From Endomychus coccineus (Eukaryota > Arthropoda > Insecta > Coleoptera > Endomychidae): a stretch of DNA of 64,000 nt. Of the stretch, positions 11,210 to 23,164 are shown one piece after another. Made by a program: the position numbers and the translations under genes. The stretch spans positions 56,184,039-56,248,038 of the forward strand of contig OY294067.1 of NCBI GenBank assembly GCA_958510875.1, written 5' to 3'. The notes below the pieces were generated by a model, which saw only the letters and a program-made list of their open reading frames with translations, ran no database searches and was not told the DNA's origin. Within the stretch, counting starts at the first letter, position 1, and every line of letters begins with the position of its first letter.

Positions 11210-12008
11210 CTGTTGTTAGTGCTGTTGTGATAAGTTGGATAAAAAGACACAGAATGATAATAACTCGGTTTTATTTACTTGCTTGGTAAAGCTTAATGAC
11301 AAGTATAATACGCAGAAAATTTAACTTAAGCATAATAACTAACAAATAATTGAAATGAATTCCACTAACATTATAAACATTATAACATATAAACACATGA
11401 ACATATACACATTATAACATATAAAATACTAATGAGATTTATGTAATTGTGATTTTCCACTGACAATAGTTAGTACCAATTATCAAAAGAGATTTAAGAT
11501 GCTCATCGGTTAACTTAAGATCTGTAAACATTCTTCGTGTACTTCATTTTGGATAATGTTTTCTCACACAAGTAAGTAGTACCAAAAACAGAAAACAGCC
11601 CACGGCTTTCCTAGACGGAATGACTCGCGGTCGCGCCGCTGGCTTTTTTATACTCCAATTACTGTCATCTAGAAGTGAGTGGAATACACCTGAATTTTCT
11701 CGGAACAACGAGATTATTCGCGAATGTTTAATCTTCTTATCTGTTAGCGATAAAGGGTACTACCACTACCTGTTTCCGCGTGTGACCACCAGGTGTCGTT
11801 AAGTGTCGCGGTCTTAACAATAAAATACAGTTAGTACACAATAGTAATTGAACTAGCGGATTCAGCAAGCGTATGCTCATTCAGGGCGATTACTCGTCGA
11901 CCAATCTAGACATTATAGATAATGGCAGAAAAATTAAAAAGGTTTTGGCTCTTGGAACTTCTAGGGTAAATAGTATGGCCCTAAGGCTGGAAAGATTGGA
12001 GACCCCTG
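11210..12008 (-). mobile_element. GTF2IRD2-like hAT, internally deleted copy
   Basis: The sequence is a short relative of the hAT at 26899-30215, in the opposite direction. The end GGAGACCCCTG at 12008 is the inverse of CAGGGGTCTCC, and the piece at 11220-11600 matches its 3' part, including the C-terminal transposase text (LTDEHLKSLL region near 11500). Most of the gene is missing. The second terminus could not be found near 11210, so this side is truncated. No TSD was found. Confidence 0.7.
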
Positions 12009-12020
12009 CCTTAGACTATA

Positions 12021-12600
12021 TTTCAGCTATGTATAGTGGTTGTGGCTCCTTAATAACATGCTAAACAACTGTGGTTTGTAGAATGTTTTATCATAATTTA
12101 TATTATTCCAACTTAACCATTCTTGTAATTCCAATTTTTTGGAGGCGGTGATTGGAACTTTATTCATTCCAGTATTGTGATAACTAGCTGACATTTTGAA
12201 CATCTTAAATTTATCAAGTTTGGAACATCGAAGAGCTGAAATAGACTTGAGATTTCTGCACAAGGTTACAAATGGAGCTATACGTTGTCCTAATTCAATT
12301 GAACTCTTTAATCTGAATGTAAATCCCAGTACGAATTATGGCCAAAATGAGCCAATTACAAGAATAGTTAAATTGGCAAATAAAAATAGTGAAATCATTG
12401 ATCTATTCGATACATCTGCATAAATTCAAAAATCAAATGAGGCACATAAATTTGTTATAGATTTGTTATAAATTTGTTGTAACTTAGTATTAGTATTAGT
12501 CTTAAATATTTATGTTTTTCTTTTGTAAAATGGCATGTCCGTAAATAAATAAATAAATAAATGAATAAATAAATAAATAGATAAATATCCATAACGATCG
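12021..12600 (+). pseudogene. Jockey/CR1-like LINE 3' end with (TAAA)n tail
   Basis: The plus strand codes for LSSLEHRRAEIDLRFLHKV, then NGAIRCPNSIELFNLNV, the conserved region about 100 residues before the end of many LINE ORF2 proteins. It ends in a stop near 12421 and is followed by 3' UTR and a (TAAA)n microsatellite at about 12542-12590, usual for LINE tails. The upstream RT is not recognisable. 12021-12110 is the right copy of a direct repeat with 11106-11195. Confidence 0.65.
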
Positions 12601-14489
12601 TTGAAAGTTTTCTAAATTCACTATTGTCACCTTCTCTTGTTGGCACAGTTTTTGCTAATGCTAACATCCGTAGGAACACATACTATATTGCAAATTATTT
12701 GTGAGCAGCTAAATACGTGGAGTGGAAAGAATGCACACTATACTGGTTGAAAATTTATTCCAATTACATAATTATGTGTTCTATAACACATTGTTTGATA
12801 CTATATTATTAACTAAACTCTTTTTGATTTTTCCCCACGTTGTGGTGACAATTATTAACTAATCTCTTATGAGTTTATTATTTAATAATGAATTATTATT
12901 AATTCTTCCGGCTAGCTTTTAATTTGTATTTTATATCTTATGTTTGTTTTGATTTGAATAATCTAATGATTTGAATAATGAACTTTTACCTTTTATTTTT
13001 AATTTATTATATATGGAATTAAACACAAGGTTCATTGAATGCTAGTTTTAATATTTAAATTTCTATGACTCTACTTTATCTAGGGTATTAACTTCTACAA
13101 TCTCGAGTATTAGTTTTAACAATTTTATGTTCAAATAGATCTATGATCTAACATCAAAATGATTATTTCGATTTATCTTTGTTTACAAAGTTATAATCTA
13201 CAATCTTTCTTTCAGATTTACAGACAGATAATAATACAATGGAGAAATAACAAATAAACTTACGTTTAGTTTATATCCAAGAATATGTTTTTTTTAAATG
13301 TAGGCAATGTTCACTTGGCTTGATTTTCTTATTAATTTGATAATCTCTTCATCAGAACACAATTACTTTGCTATTCACAAAACACAGGTAAACAATGTTG
13401 TTACTTCTTTAGAAATCAGGAACTGTTGATAATTGTTAACTTGTCTTATTCTTTTTCAAAAGATATAAAACCTTAAATGATGTATTGGAACGTTGTCGAA
13501 GACTAACTATTATACGATGCTACTTGTGAATTATGGTTATAATAACTTTTAAAAACTTTGTTCGAAGACTGGAAACACTACTTGACTTGTATAAATCACT
13601 TATTTGCTTCGGTTACTTTCAACCTTACGAAGCTACTGGAACACTTGGGTTCACCGATGTTTATCCAATAATCTAAGGTTATGGAAATCTTTTGCGTAGC
13701 TTGAGTATCTTGACTCTTCAGATGTTGATGGCTAACTGACTTGGCTTGATCTTCAGAATCCTTTCATAGGCCTTCAAAACCGACGCTAAGTATTTTCAAA
13801 ATTAACCAATGAGGTGCTTTTTTACCTATCAAGAATGCTTTGTTGATTGTTGCAAACTGACAGAACTATTACATTGTTACTAATCTGACGTCTATAAAAT
13901 CGCCTCGACCAATCAGAATTTAGTATTCTTTAAATTTTTAATTATTGGAGATTTTCATCTTATTTTAAATGATAATGATTCCTTCTTTTTAAATTCATAT
14001 TGCCTACATTTTTCCACACACTTTGGTATAAGATAACCTATGATTAGGTTATTATTAATATGATTATTCCTATAATTATTATAAATCTGACAGTTGTCAT
14101 TATTAAAGACTAATACATAATATAACATATCAATAACATTTCTTTAACATTATATAATTCGAATTTACTAATCCTAACTTATATCTACAACATTTTTCAA
14201 TAGTTTGTGCTATCTTTTCTGATTTTTAATGTTCGGTAAGTTCTAATTTTATCATTTTTGTTGTTTAGGAAATGAAATCATAACAATATGTTTCATCATA
14301 TTTGGATGTCAGTTGAATTGTCAAAATCAACAATTAACATTACTTTTCTGTTATCATAAATTAATTAAATGGTATTAAGAGGCGTCACATTACGATATCG
14401 TAAGTATGACGTAATTCAAATCTTTGAATAAGAGTTTTGGAGATTTCTGCGGGTTGAATGTATGCGTATGATATATATTTATAACCAGA
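12601..14489. other. AT-rich non-coding stretch
   Basis: About 1.9 kb without a recognised gene. A short inverted pair, ATGTAGGCAAT near 13300 and ATTGCCTACAT near 14002, spans about 700 bases and could mark a decayed inverted-repeat element, but 11 bases alone is weak. Confidence 0.4.
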
Positions 14490-14580
14490 AAAATACTGCT
14501 GTCATGATGGTTCAATAAAATACAATATTTGTTCCATTTTAAAATTTGAAGATGGACGTCAAAAGTAGCATTTGCAACGG
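14490..14580 (+). other. 3' internal end of a gypsy-like LTR element
   Basis: This segment ending GAAGATGGACGTCAAAAG aligns with 40.60-40.68 kb, where it is followed directly by TGTAACGG of an LTR. Here a LINE separates it from the LTR at 15503. No coding sequence is visible. Confidence 0.5.
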
Positions 14581-15498
14581 AACTCTCACCTTATTGCCAC
14601 CAGACGTGCTCGTATGGTTCACAGATGGGTCCAAGGTTGGTCAGGCCTCTGGGGAGTATACCTAAAAAGGCCAAAGACCACTATCTCAGTGACTAGGCGC
14701 TAACTGCACGGTTTTTCAGGCGGAGGTTTACACAATATTGCCTTGTGCCAAGGAAAACCTGCGAAGAAACAGACACCCGGTCGGCTCTGGGAGTTCTCAA
14801 ATCAACCAGTCACATCAAGCCTTGTCAAAGAATGCAGGGATACACTGGCTGAACTAGCCAGGAGAAATAAAGTTCAACTCATCTGGGTCCCTGGACACAG
14901 TGGAGTTGGTAGGAAACGAAATGGCCGACTCCCTGGCCAGGCGGTGGTCTTCTAGCGCCCCCGTCGGGCCAAAGCCAATGGTTGCTTTATCAAATTGCGT
15001 GGAGGGTCTTGCCCTTCTGGGCCAACTGAACAAACAGTGGTCTAAACTGTGGTGAGAATCACCACGCATAAAACAGGCGAAGCTCTTCATCAAAGAGCCT
15101 GTGCCTAGACTCTCAAAGAAACTCCTTTCTCTGAACAGAAGGGACATCAGAGAGATGACTGGAATCCTAACCGGTCACTGTCGTCTTAACAAACGCCTAC
15201 ACACTATGGGCATCACAGATGACCCAATATGTAGGAAATGCAGAAGAAGAAACTGCCTCTCACATCCTGTTGGAATGCCCAGCATTAGCATCCCTCAGAC
15301 AATCGACACTTCGGAGAATCAAAACTGCTCCCAGAAGAACTCATGGAAGCCAGCACTGGCAATATTCTGAGGTTCTGGTGGGCCACAAACCTGCTAAAAT
15401 AGAATAGACTTCTGACCACGGGGCGCACAATGGGCCAAACTAAGTGGCCTAGATGCATTTGAGGGTCAAGCCCCCTCCCCTGAAGTGATGATGATGAA
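14581..15498 (+). pseudogene. RNase H-type LINE (R1/LOA/I-like) 3' end
   Basis: The plus strand has an RNase H domain start (VLVWFTDGSKVGQASG, first catalytic Asp present), a later motif GHSGVGRKRNG / VGNEMADSLARR in adjoining frames, then LTGHCRLNKRLHTMGITDD and a zinc-knuckle-like CRKC...HILLECPAL. These are the last domains of R1/LOA/I-type ORF2. It is 5' truncated and carries stops and frameshifts. A 12-base TSD (CATTTGCAACGG at 14569-14580, CATTTGTAACGG at 15499-15510) brackets it at the LTR border. Confidence 0.85.
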
Positions 15499-15502
15499 CA
15501 TT

Positions 15503-16085
15503 TGTAACGGGGGATATCACACCCCAAATTAATACAGTTTTTTCAGTGTTTTCAACACTTTAAAGCGCAAAATTTTAAATCGGTACGACCTATAAGAACG
15601 GTGCAATCGTTTCCACAATGATTTATAAGCACGCACATGCAGACATCACCTCGGAAATAGTCTAGTTGAATTCAGAAAGGCTTAAAACGAATATTTACAT
15701 GAAAATTCGAAACCGATTACAATACTTCCCTTATATTATGTAGAGTGAGGAGAGTAAAATCAGGTTTTTAGAGAAGTTTTGCTCACCCCAAGATTAATAA
15801 ATTTGATTCACCGTCAGGCCTAATTACAATTCATTATTCACTTCACGACATGTGACATGATAATATCAGTGACATTTTCATGATATTGCTTAATGTTATT
15901 TAGTGGCACAACTAATCTATGAGTCATCCTTATTCGAGTTGACGAAATGAACTGTCTGTTGAACCCAATTAACGTTCGAGACTTCACTATGCATATTCAC
16001 TGTTACAATAAAATGCTATTGTTCTTTGGCAACTTTGCTTTTCTCGAGTATTTATAAAATCCTTAGATCTGTGGTAATATCACAT
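15503..16085 (+). repeat. Gypsy-like long terminal repeat
   Basis: It starts TGTAACGGGGGATATCACAC and probably ends near GGTAATATCACA at 16085, giving a TGT...ACA repeat of about 583 bases. The beginning is shared with 40.68 kb. A likely poly(A) signal AATAAA lies near 16010. No second LTR or internal gag-pol region is present in the window, so this is a 3' LTR remnant. Confidence 0.55.
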
Positions 16086-16645
16086 TGAATAGTCACCGAG
16101 ACATAATAGAGAGTGGCTGTTATTTCAAGTATTTACGAACATTCAAAAAAGAAATGCTGGAAATGTATTTTAGAAACAGTGCTTCGCGAGCCAAATTATT
16201 TGAAAGTTGTCCAAGAATCTTCGAGACCTGGTCTGATAGTAAGAAACATGTATTGTGTTAGCTAGAGATTTTTAATTGGGCACGTCCATTATTCTCATAA
16301 GACTATTTCACTTTCCTAATTTCAAAATGTACATACTATCTGCATATCATGCAAATATCTGATTCATCAAAGATTACTGAAAGAAAGATTCAAGTTGGTC
16401 TTGGTTGTATGTGCTTCTCCTAATTTGTCATGCAGTCGCAGTTCCAGGTACATCATAATCGATTAATCTTGTGCCATTACGGACAGAAATATAAAGTCAT
16501 TCGGTCATTAAACCAATCATTCTACCGATTGTTGCCAATTTGTTACATCTTGTTTCAACAATTCGGTGAAAAGTGAGGAAAATTTCGATTAGGTTACATT
16601 CACATCTGAAATAAAATGTTTTTGTTAAACTTGAAAAAAAAATTT
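16086..16645. other. Unassigned spacer
   Basis: I see nothing recognisable between the LTR and the tandem palindromes. Confidence 0.4.
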
Positions 16646-17041
16646 AAACTAGGATTTATGATTATATGAAAATGTTTTATACCCCTTTTAATAATAACAT
16701 GAAAACTGTACTATAGTTTCAACACCGAAGTGCCATTATCAAACAGATACAAAATTATTAATTATAAAGTAAATTAATCAATTATAATTGTGATAATGGC
16801 ACTTCGGTGATGAAACTATAGTAACATTTTCATGTTATTAATAAAACTAGGATTTATGATTAAATGAAAATGTTTTATACCCCTTTTAATGATAACATGA
16901 AAACTTTACTATAGTTTCAACACCGAAATGCCATTATCAAACAGATACAAAATTATTAATTATAAAGTAAATTAATTAATTATAATTTTGATAATGGCAC
17001 TTCGGTATTGAAACTATAGTAACGTTTTCATGTTATTAATA
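16646..17041. repeat. Two tandem copies of a 198-bp palindromic unit
   Basis: Units start AAACTAGGATTTATGATT at 16646 and at 16844. Each contains inverted arms around ACATGAAAACT...TAGTTTC...CACCGAAGTGCCATTATCA and the complement, separated by about 50 AT-rich bases. The two units differ at only a few positions. This looks like a small foldback element amplified in tandem. Confidence 0.85.
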
Positions 17042-17319
17042 AATATGGTATAAAAGCAAAGTAATTGTTTTTTTATTGAAGTCGTTAACAATTTATGAAA
17101 AATTTGAAGGTAATTAAAAAGGGTGGAGCTATCGTCCAGTAAATAATTGTACGCTTCTTCGTCCAGTAATTCGTGTGTAATGGTGTAGATCCAGCATTTC
17201 TAGTGGATAAAATTCTACTTCAGATAACGGTCGTAGCGTGCAATATTTTGATTTTCGTAAAAATACGATGGGAGGGAATAGCGATAATTGCAAGAAAAAA
17301 ACTGAATTTTTCAAGCCAA

Positions 17320-17945
17320 AAGAACAAAATAGTTCACAATTACTAGATGAAGGACTTACTACTCTATGGCAGTATTTTGGAAAGAAGGTGACTACTATCT
17401 GAAGAAGGTGCTGCTACTTGTACATGTGTAAAACTATAATATCCTTGGGAGGAAGTGGACGAACAGCAAACAAATCGAAGTTAAAGCATCATTTGTTGAG
17501 ATCTCACAGAAAAGGATATGAAAAAATTGAAAAACACGGTGAGTAAAAGTGTATTATTACCTTCCATTAAAACTAAGGGATAGGTTTTGACGAAATTTTG
17601 TTGATCATCATAAATGGATACCACTTAAAGAAGGAACAAGAAAGAAGTTGAAACCACTCTAATGTTCATCATAGGAGTAGATAGTAGTTTTTAAGGGTTG
17701 GCATATTAAAAAATCACGAGTTGTTTTCATTGACTAACATATCTATATGCCTTATTTAATATTCAGTTTCATAAAATATGTAATTAATCTAAAATTAATA
17801 ATTTATTTTTACAAAAGTATTAAAAATGGATTTTTAATTACGAATAAATAAAATAATTAATCTTAATTACGCCGTTATTTATAGGCAAAATTTTGCCGCC
17901 GATGCACCGGTATTTATATCGGTATCGGCCGATCACTAATGGTAT
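17320..17945 (+). pseudogene. BED-finger fragment of a hAT transposase
   Basis: Near 17410-17545 the plus strand encodes CTCVK followed, after a one-base frame change, by ISLGGSGRTANKSKLKHHLL and RSHRKGYEKIEKH. This is the C-x2-C...H-x3-5-H layout of a BED zinc finger as found at the N-terminus of hAT transposases. No DDE domain follows. The stretch ends in GGTATCGGCCGATCACTA at about 17937, which looks like a hAT terminus. The opposite end was not found. Confidence 0.55.
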
Positions 17946-18731
17946 AGTGTACCCACAGTGTGAACTCTTATGAATTATTACCTTTGTTAATGAAACAAAA
18001 CGCTATGTGACGCAACTAAGATCAATTCATCAATTACAAAAGCAAACTTTCAAATAGCCTACTAACCTAGTATTCCCGAAACTAGATAAAAATTCAACAC
18101 ACTAACATGTGATAACCTTGCTACTTGGAGTTTCGAACCTACGCTATCGAAAGCAATAAAATATGCAGATTAGGTCTAACCGGCTGGGCTGCAATCGCCT
18201 TCGCAGTATCAACATTAAATTCGGTATATCAACTGTTAATGCGCTCGCCGTTGGAGGTCGCTATTTTCGAAAGATTTGGATTATTTTGTATTTGAAGACA
18301 TTGGAAACCTAGTCAACCTGACAACATTGTATTACAAGCGGTTATGACGTAATTTCTTCCTTATCGTGAACAGGCTTTAGCATTAGAAGATAATGATACA
18401 GCTCGAATATTGAGGCGCCGCCAAAATTATTTAAAGCTAATAAAACTGAACCGTCAAATGTAGGTGTACCGATAATGAAACAATTAAGGATGAACAAACA
18501 GTAGTCTGTGGTATGAAGGAATAATACATGTACAAGAATGAATGCAAACGAAAAGTATTATGGATAACATACGGTTTTGGAATACAAAATAGGTGGTGTG
18601 CTGCTTACCATTTTCTGTTACAATCCTTTTCTAAATGAAAGGTTTCTCTGCTTAAAAGGTTATGTATTATGAATACTATCCATTCAATGTTAATTAACGA
18701 TCAATGCATTACGATCAGAATTAATAAGTAG
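17946..18731. other. Spacer with a possible tRNA-derived SINE
   Basis: Apart from the SINE-like piece at about 18060-18215, I recognise nothing here. The 3' limit is the TSD of the hAT element (ATAAGTAG at 18724-18731). Confidence 0.4.
18060..18215 (-). repeat. Possible tRNA-derived SINE
   Basis: On the minus strand GCAGCCCAGCCGGTTAGACC resembles a tRNA A box with D-arm, and GGTTCGAAACTCC about 45 bases later matches a B box. The spacing suits a tRNA head. A cloverleaf is imperfect, so a functional tRNA is unlikely. Only one copy is visible, so SINE status is an inference. Confidence 0.45.
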
Positions 18732-21486
18732 CAGTGGCGGCTCGTGAACTTTTTAAGAGGGGAGGCTGGACATAAAACGTTTTTGTAAAAATATAATCTA
18801 TTCAGCCAATTATTTTAACCTTTGCACAGTGACAAAATTAATTGTTGCCCAGCAAGAAACAACGTGGAGGTGTAGAGTTTCTCTTGGCAAAAAATTTTTT
18901 TTTTCGTTTTTTGTTTTCTATTTTTTTTTGGATTTTTGATATTTTTTCTTTTTTTTTGGAATTTTTCATATTTCATTTTTTTTAAATTAATTTTATTAAC
19001 TTTTTTTAAATATTAACGGAATTCTACGGTCTTTAGTTTGCGAAAAATGATCAATAATATCATAAAATGTATCACTTTGTTTTAAGTGTTTTACTAAATC
19101 TTTTTCAATAGATATCAAACTAACATTGTATAAAGGATTTTGGCCCATTGTATTTCGCATGTAAGTTTTAATTCGTTTGAGAGTAGAAAATGATCTCTCC
19201 ACCGATGCCGACGTGACAGGAATGGTGACTGTCAAACAAAGTAACTGAGGTAAAACTTGTTGCAAATCATTGTCTATCATATCGGCGTGGCTGTCGTAAT
19301 GGCCTAAAATATCTTTATCCGAGTATATAACGCATAATTCATTGTGCAGTGCTATTTTATCAAAAGATTTATATTTTAAAACTAAGTTATCTAAAAGGGT
19401 ATTGGGAAACTCTTTTGAAAAAGATTCGAAAATTTTCTATTCGTCAAGTCGAAAAACTTCAATTCATGTAAATCGGAAAATCGAATCTCAATTTGACCTT
19501 TAATAGTATCTAAAATTTCATAAAAAAGTTGTTCATAATGTAGTTTCTTGTCTACCAAATTATATGTTTTCCTTCTTTTCGCGGAAGGAGCCTCATCAGT
19601 TGAAAAATTTTCAAATAAAATATTAAAATGAAATTCTGTATTACGGAAACTTGAAATTTTATCAATGAGATGTTTCAAACGATCTCTTGAATAAATTATA
19701 TCAATGAATTTATGTTGTAAAATTTAAAAGTATCTAGAAAGAACAAAAATTCTTCATTTTCTAAATAAGATTTTAAACCAACAGCAGCATTTAATGAAAC
19801 CTGATCTGTCGAAAAGTCATCACTGTTTAATATAAAATCAAATGTTTCAATTAATTTGTCTTTATTTTTATGGATGGTAAACACTGCACGTGATGTAAAA
19901 TTCCAATCGAGTTGGAGCATTACAGGGAATTCTGTTTCCCACTATGTTATTTCAGTTCGTTTGGTGGATTTGCTAAAAAAATTTGAAAATGACGATAAGT
20001 TGGAAAAAAAATTCTAACTTCCTTAATGGAATTACATGCATTACTTAAAACCAAATTCATTTTGTGAGCGTAACAATGGGTGAAAATAGCCTGAGGCGAA
20101 ACTGATTTTATTTTTGTTTGAAGACCGTTTGAATGTCCCGCCATTACAGATGCGCCGTCGTAGATTTGAGCAATTAATTTATTCGCAAAGTCAAATCGTT
20201 GAAATGTTTCCATTAAGAAATTGAATAAATTGACCGCTGTTCTTCCCGAACTAACATCGTAAAACCCTAAAAATCTTTCCACTAGTTGTCCATTTTTACA
20301 AATCTAAAAATTATTGATAATTGTGATTTACACGTTATATCTGTTGTTTCGTCAACCTGCCACGAAAAAAAGGAACATTCAATAATTCATCCTCTATGTG
20401 ATTTCGGAGGACATAATTTATTGAATCAACAATTTCGTTTGGTATTGTTTTTGAGGTGCATGAAAATACTGACGCGTTACTCATAAAATCGCGAAGCTTA
20501 CTGTCGTATTTACAAAACAAATCTAACAATTCCCTACAATTTTTATCAACTGAATTTTCAGTTTCATCATGCCCTCTAAAAGCCAAATTTTGAGATGATA
20601 AATACAATAAGAAATCAATGATTTTTTTTTTAAACTTCGCGGTTGTCTTTAACTATATTATTATGATTTACTATTTCGCGTGTACGGGCAGAATCAACCA
20701 CATTCAATTAATTCAAACTTAATACTCGATGTAATATGCGATTTTTCATGTCTGTCTAGACCACGAGCTGAAATTTTCAAATCATTATAACCCAAGTGCC
20801 CCCAACATGAAGTTGTATCAGATGTAAATAGCAAGCAATACCAGCAATACAATTTATTGGGTACCTCAGATCCCGTTAACCATAAATATTTTTTATAATT
20901 ATCAGTATTAAATGATCGATTTTGATATTTACCTGTCATCACTAATCCTTTCAAATCCGGTAAAGGCCGTTTATTTTTGAAAAACACTTTTCTGTCATAT
21001 GTTAATCCACTAAATGGATTTTCTAAAAAGCCAGCAACTAAATCACTACTACCACTCATTTTAACGTTTAATAATTTACCGAACAGACAAATTTTGATCT
21101 AACCTTACTTCGCGTCGCGTGGCTTGACTTAATAACAACAACTGACGCAGCACGTGTCCCAGCAAGTGTCGTGACCGACGGCGAACGAGAGGCTAGCCTA
21201 CAGAGAACGTTGCAATTCTAGTGTTTTACTTGATGCAGCAACTGGACTGATTGGAAAAACGGCAACTGTGTTGAACTGTTGATCACACGTGTTTAGCGTT
21301 TGAGATATAAAGAGAATGTAGCCTCTGGGCACTGTTGCCAGATTGAAAATAACTACTGAGAACGGGGAATTAATTGTAAAATTCAAAGAATTATCAGAGA
21401 AACAGGAAATAAAATGGAGAATGATCATTAAGATAAATTGGTGAGGTGGCTGAGCCTCCTTAGCCTCCTTCGAGGAGCCGCCACTG
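18732..21486 (-). mobile_element. hAT transposon with exact 8-bp TSD (2,755 bp)
   Basis: The ends CAGTGGCGGCTCGTGA and its inverse (GAGGAGCCGCCACTG) bound the element. ATAAGTAG at 18724-18731 is repeated exactly at 21487-21494. It encodes a ZMYM1-like transposase on the minus strand (18996-21059). An exact TSD and few coding breaks point to a fairly recent insertion compared with its neighbours. A T-rich 3' UTR lies at about 18880-18990. Confidence 0.95.
18996..21059 (-). pseudogene. ZMYM1-like hAT transposase, nearly complete but frameshifted
   Basis: The start at 21059 opens with MSGSSDLVAGFLENPFSG. A TTF-type zinc finger follows (KLYCWYCLLF, LDRHEKSH). The first catalytic region reads VDETTDITCKSQLSI at about 20340 only after a one-base shift in a T-run; the second is IAQIYDGASVMAG near 20160, followed by FTHCYAHKMNLV. 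The C-terminal dimerisation motif SVERSFSTLKR lies near 19190, with the stop at 18996. At least four frame breaks or stops (about 20694, 20335, 19947, 19690) prevent one protein. The domain order is that of a full-length hAT transposase that cuts and pastes DNA in the nucleus. Confidence 0.9.
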
Positions 21487-21494
21487 ATAAGTAG

Positions 21495-23160
21495 ACAATT
21501 CTAACTCTCCTCACCTCATTATGACAATAGCATTTTTGAACAACTCCCTTATTGTTGGTAGTAGCTACTAATTCTTCTTATATAATATTCCGTTGAGTAC
21601 GCAATAAAATATTGATACATATTGCGAAAAATGGGGCATCAATGCGTTAGAACATTCATGTAACAATTTTTTGCGTACATTTCTAATTCATTGTTTACTA
21701 AATAATACTGGAATGCAGTTCCGTTGACAGGTTTTGCAATATAACTTTCTTCGATGTCAAACAGGAAGCGCTGTGATTGCTAAACAGTTGAATTTCTCTT
21801 CGAAGGCGCCAAGTTTCTGCTTATATTACGTATTATTGCATTACCCCACCCACGTTTTAAATACTCATTATTGATTTCGCGGCAGTGCCAAACTAAGTCT
21901 AAAGTTAGAAATTAATAATTTAGATTTTCAATTTTTATATTACCTAGCAGTTTTTATTTATTTCTACCAGAAATATGAAAATTCAGTTATGCGGATAATA
22001 TACAATTATGTACCAGAAATCGGCACACTACTACATTTCATTCTTTCAACTATAATACAATAATGAATCATGTTTGCGCGGTCTCTTATATCACAATAGT
22101 TAGTTACGATATAAGTGCACGAGTTGGGCAATCGCATAAGTACGTTAATAGAGGATTACCACATAGCAATTTTAAAAATTGGTTGGAAACGCTTCGTTTC
22201 CTTGGTAACCACAATGCTGCTCTTTTCATCGATCTAATTTGATTGATTGAAAAGCATTTAGAAAAACGCGCCAAATGAATGGGATACGAAGTTCTTATTT
22301 CACGGGTGTTGTGCTGTATACTGCTGTTGTTTACACTTCTTGTATGACTCAGTATGATGGTAGTTGGTTGAAGAAATAGCACTTGATGATTTAAAGTTAT
22401 TTATTCGCACCTATATACATTTATGTACAAACTACACTAAAACAACTGAGTCGCCTTATTTTATGAAGGCTAGTTCACCTAAAGTTGTAATTCTCTAGGT
22501 TAACGTTTTGATTGTAATATTGATGATTTGGTTAATGTTATTGTAATGTAATAATGTTGCTCATTGAATGGTTTCGTTGGATTTTTCCTTTTCTAAAAGT
22601 CGTTTACTTCAGGCAAATTTAAGACTAAGTAGGGTTTGTAAAGGAAGGGTAGTAGCTGCTATCATTGGCTACATATCTGTTGACCAGAAATTCCCAGGCA
22701 ACACAAACAATTCTTAGAAGTACCGATAATGAACAAACCATGCCAACTCATCGATAACACTTCGTCGGCTGATGACAAATTGACACAAGAATCCCATTTA
22801 CGACTGGATTCCAGATGTGCCGTAAATACATTCACAGAGGCTATGATAGATAATATACAGAAAATGATACTTTAAATGACTTGTCATAATTATTGTCAAT
22901 ATGTATAAAAATATGAATAAATTAAGCTTCAACAGGTGTAGATAGAAATAATAATGTCACCGCTCTTTACTTCCCTCGTTATACCTAGTATAAGGGAAGT
23001 ATATAGTTTATTTGCTCCAAAAAATGTGTATAAGCCTTTCTGAATGGATCTAGATTATTTTTGAAATGACATATGTGTGTGCTTGCGTACATAACCCACT
23101 GTGGTGACGATTGCGCCCTTCCTATTGGTCGTTTGGATTTGAAATTTTGCAGATCGCTTT
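21495..23160. other. Unassigned AT-rich sequence
   Basis: About 1.7 kb with no recognised domain. A small inverted pair (ACTTCCC...GGGAAGT) lies near 22970-23003, too short to call an element. Confidence 0.4.
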
Positions 23161-23164
23161 AAAA

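Noticed and set aside
12542..12590. (TAAA)n tract as an independent satellite
   Set aside because: It directly follows a LINE 3' end and is best explained as its tail.
13291..14014. Inverted 11-base pair as TIRs of a 0.7 kb element
   Set aside because: Too short, no TSD and no second copy in the window.
18120..18205. Functional tRNA gene
   Set aside because: A- and B-like boxes exist but acceptor and anticodon stems do not pair well.
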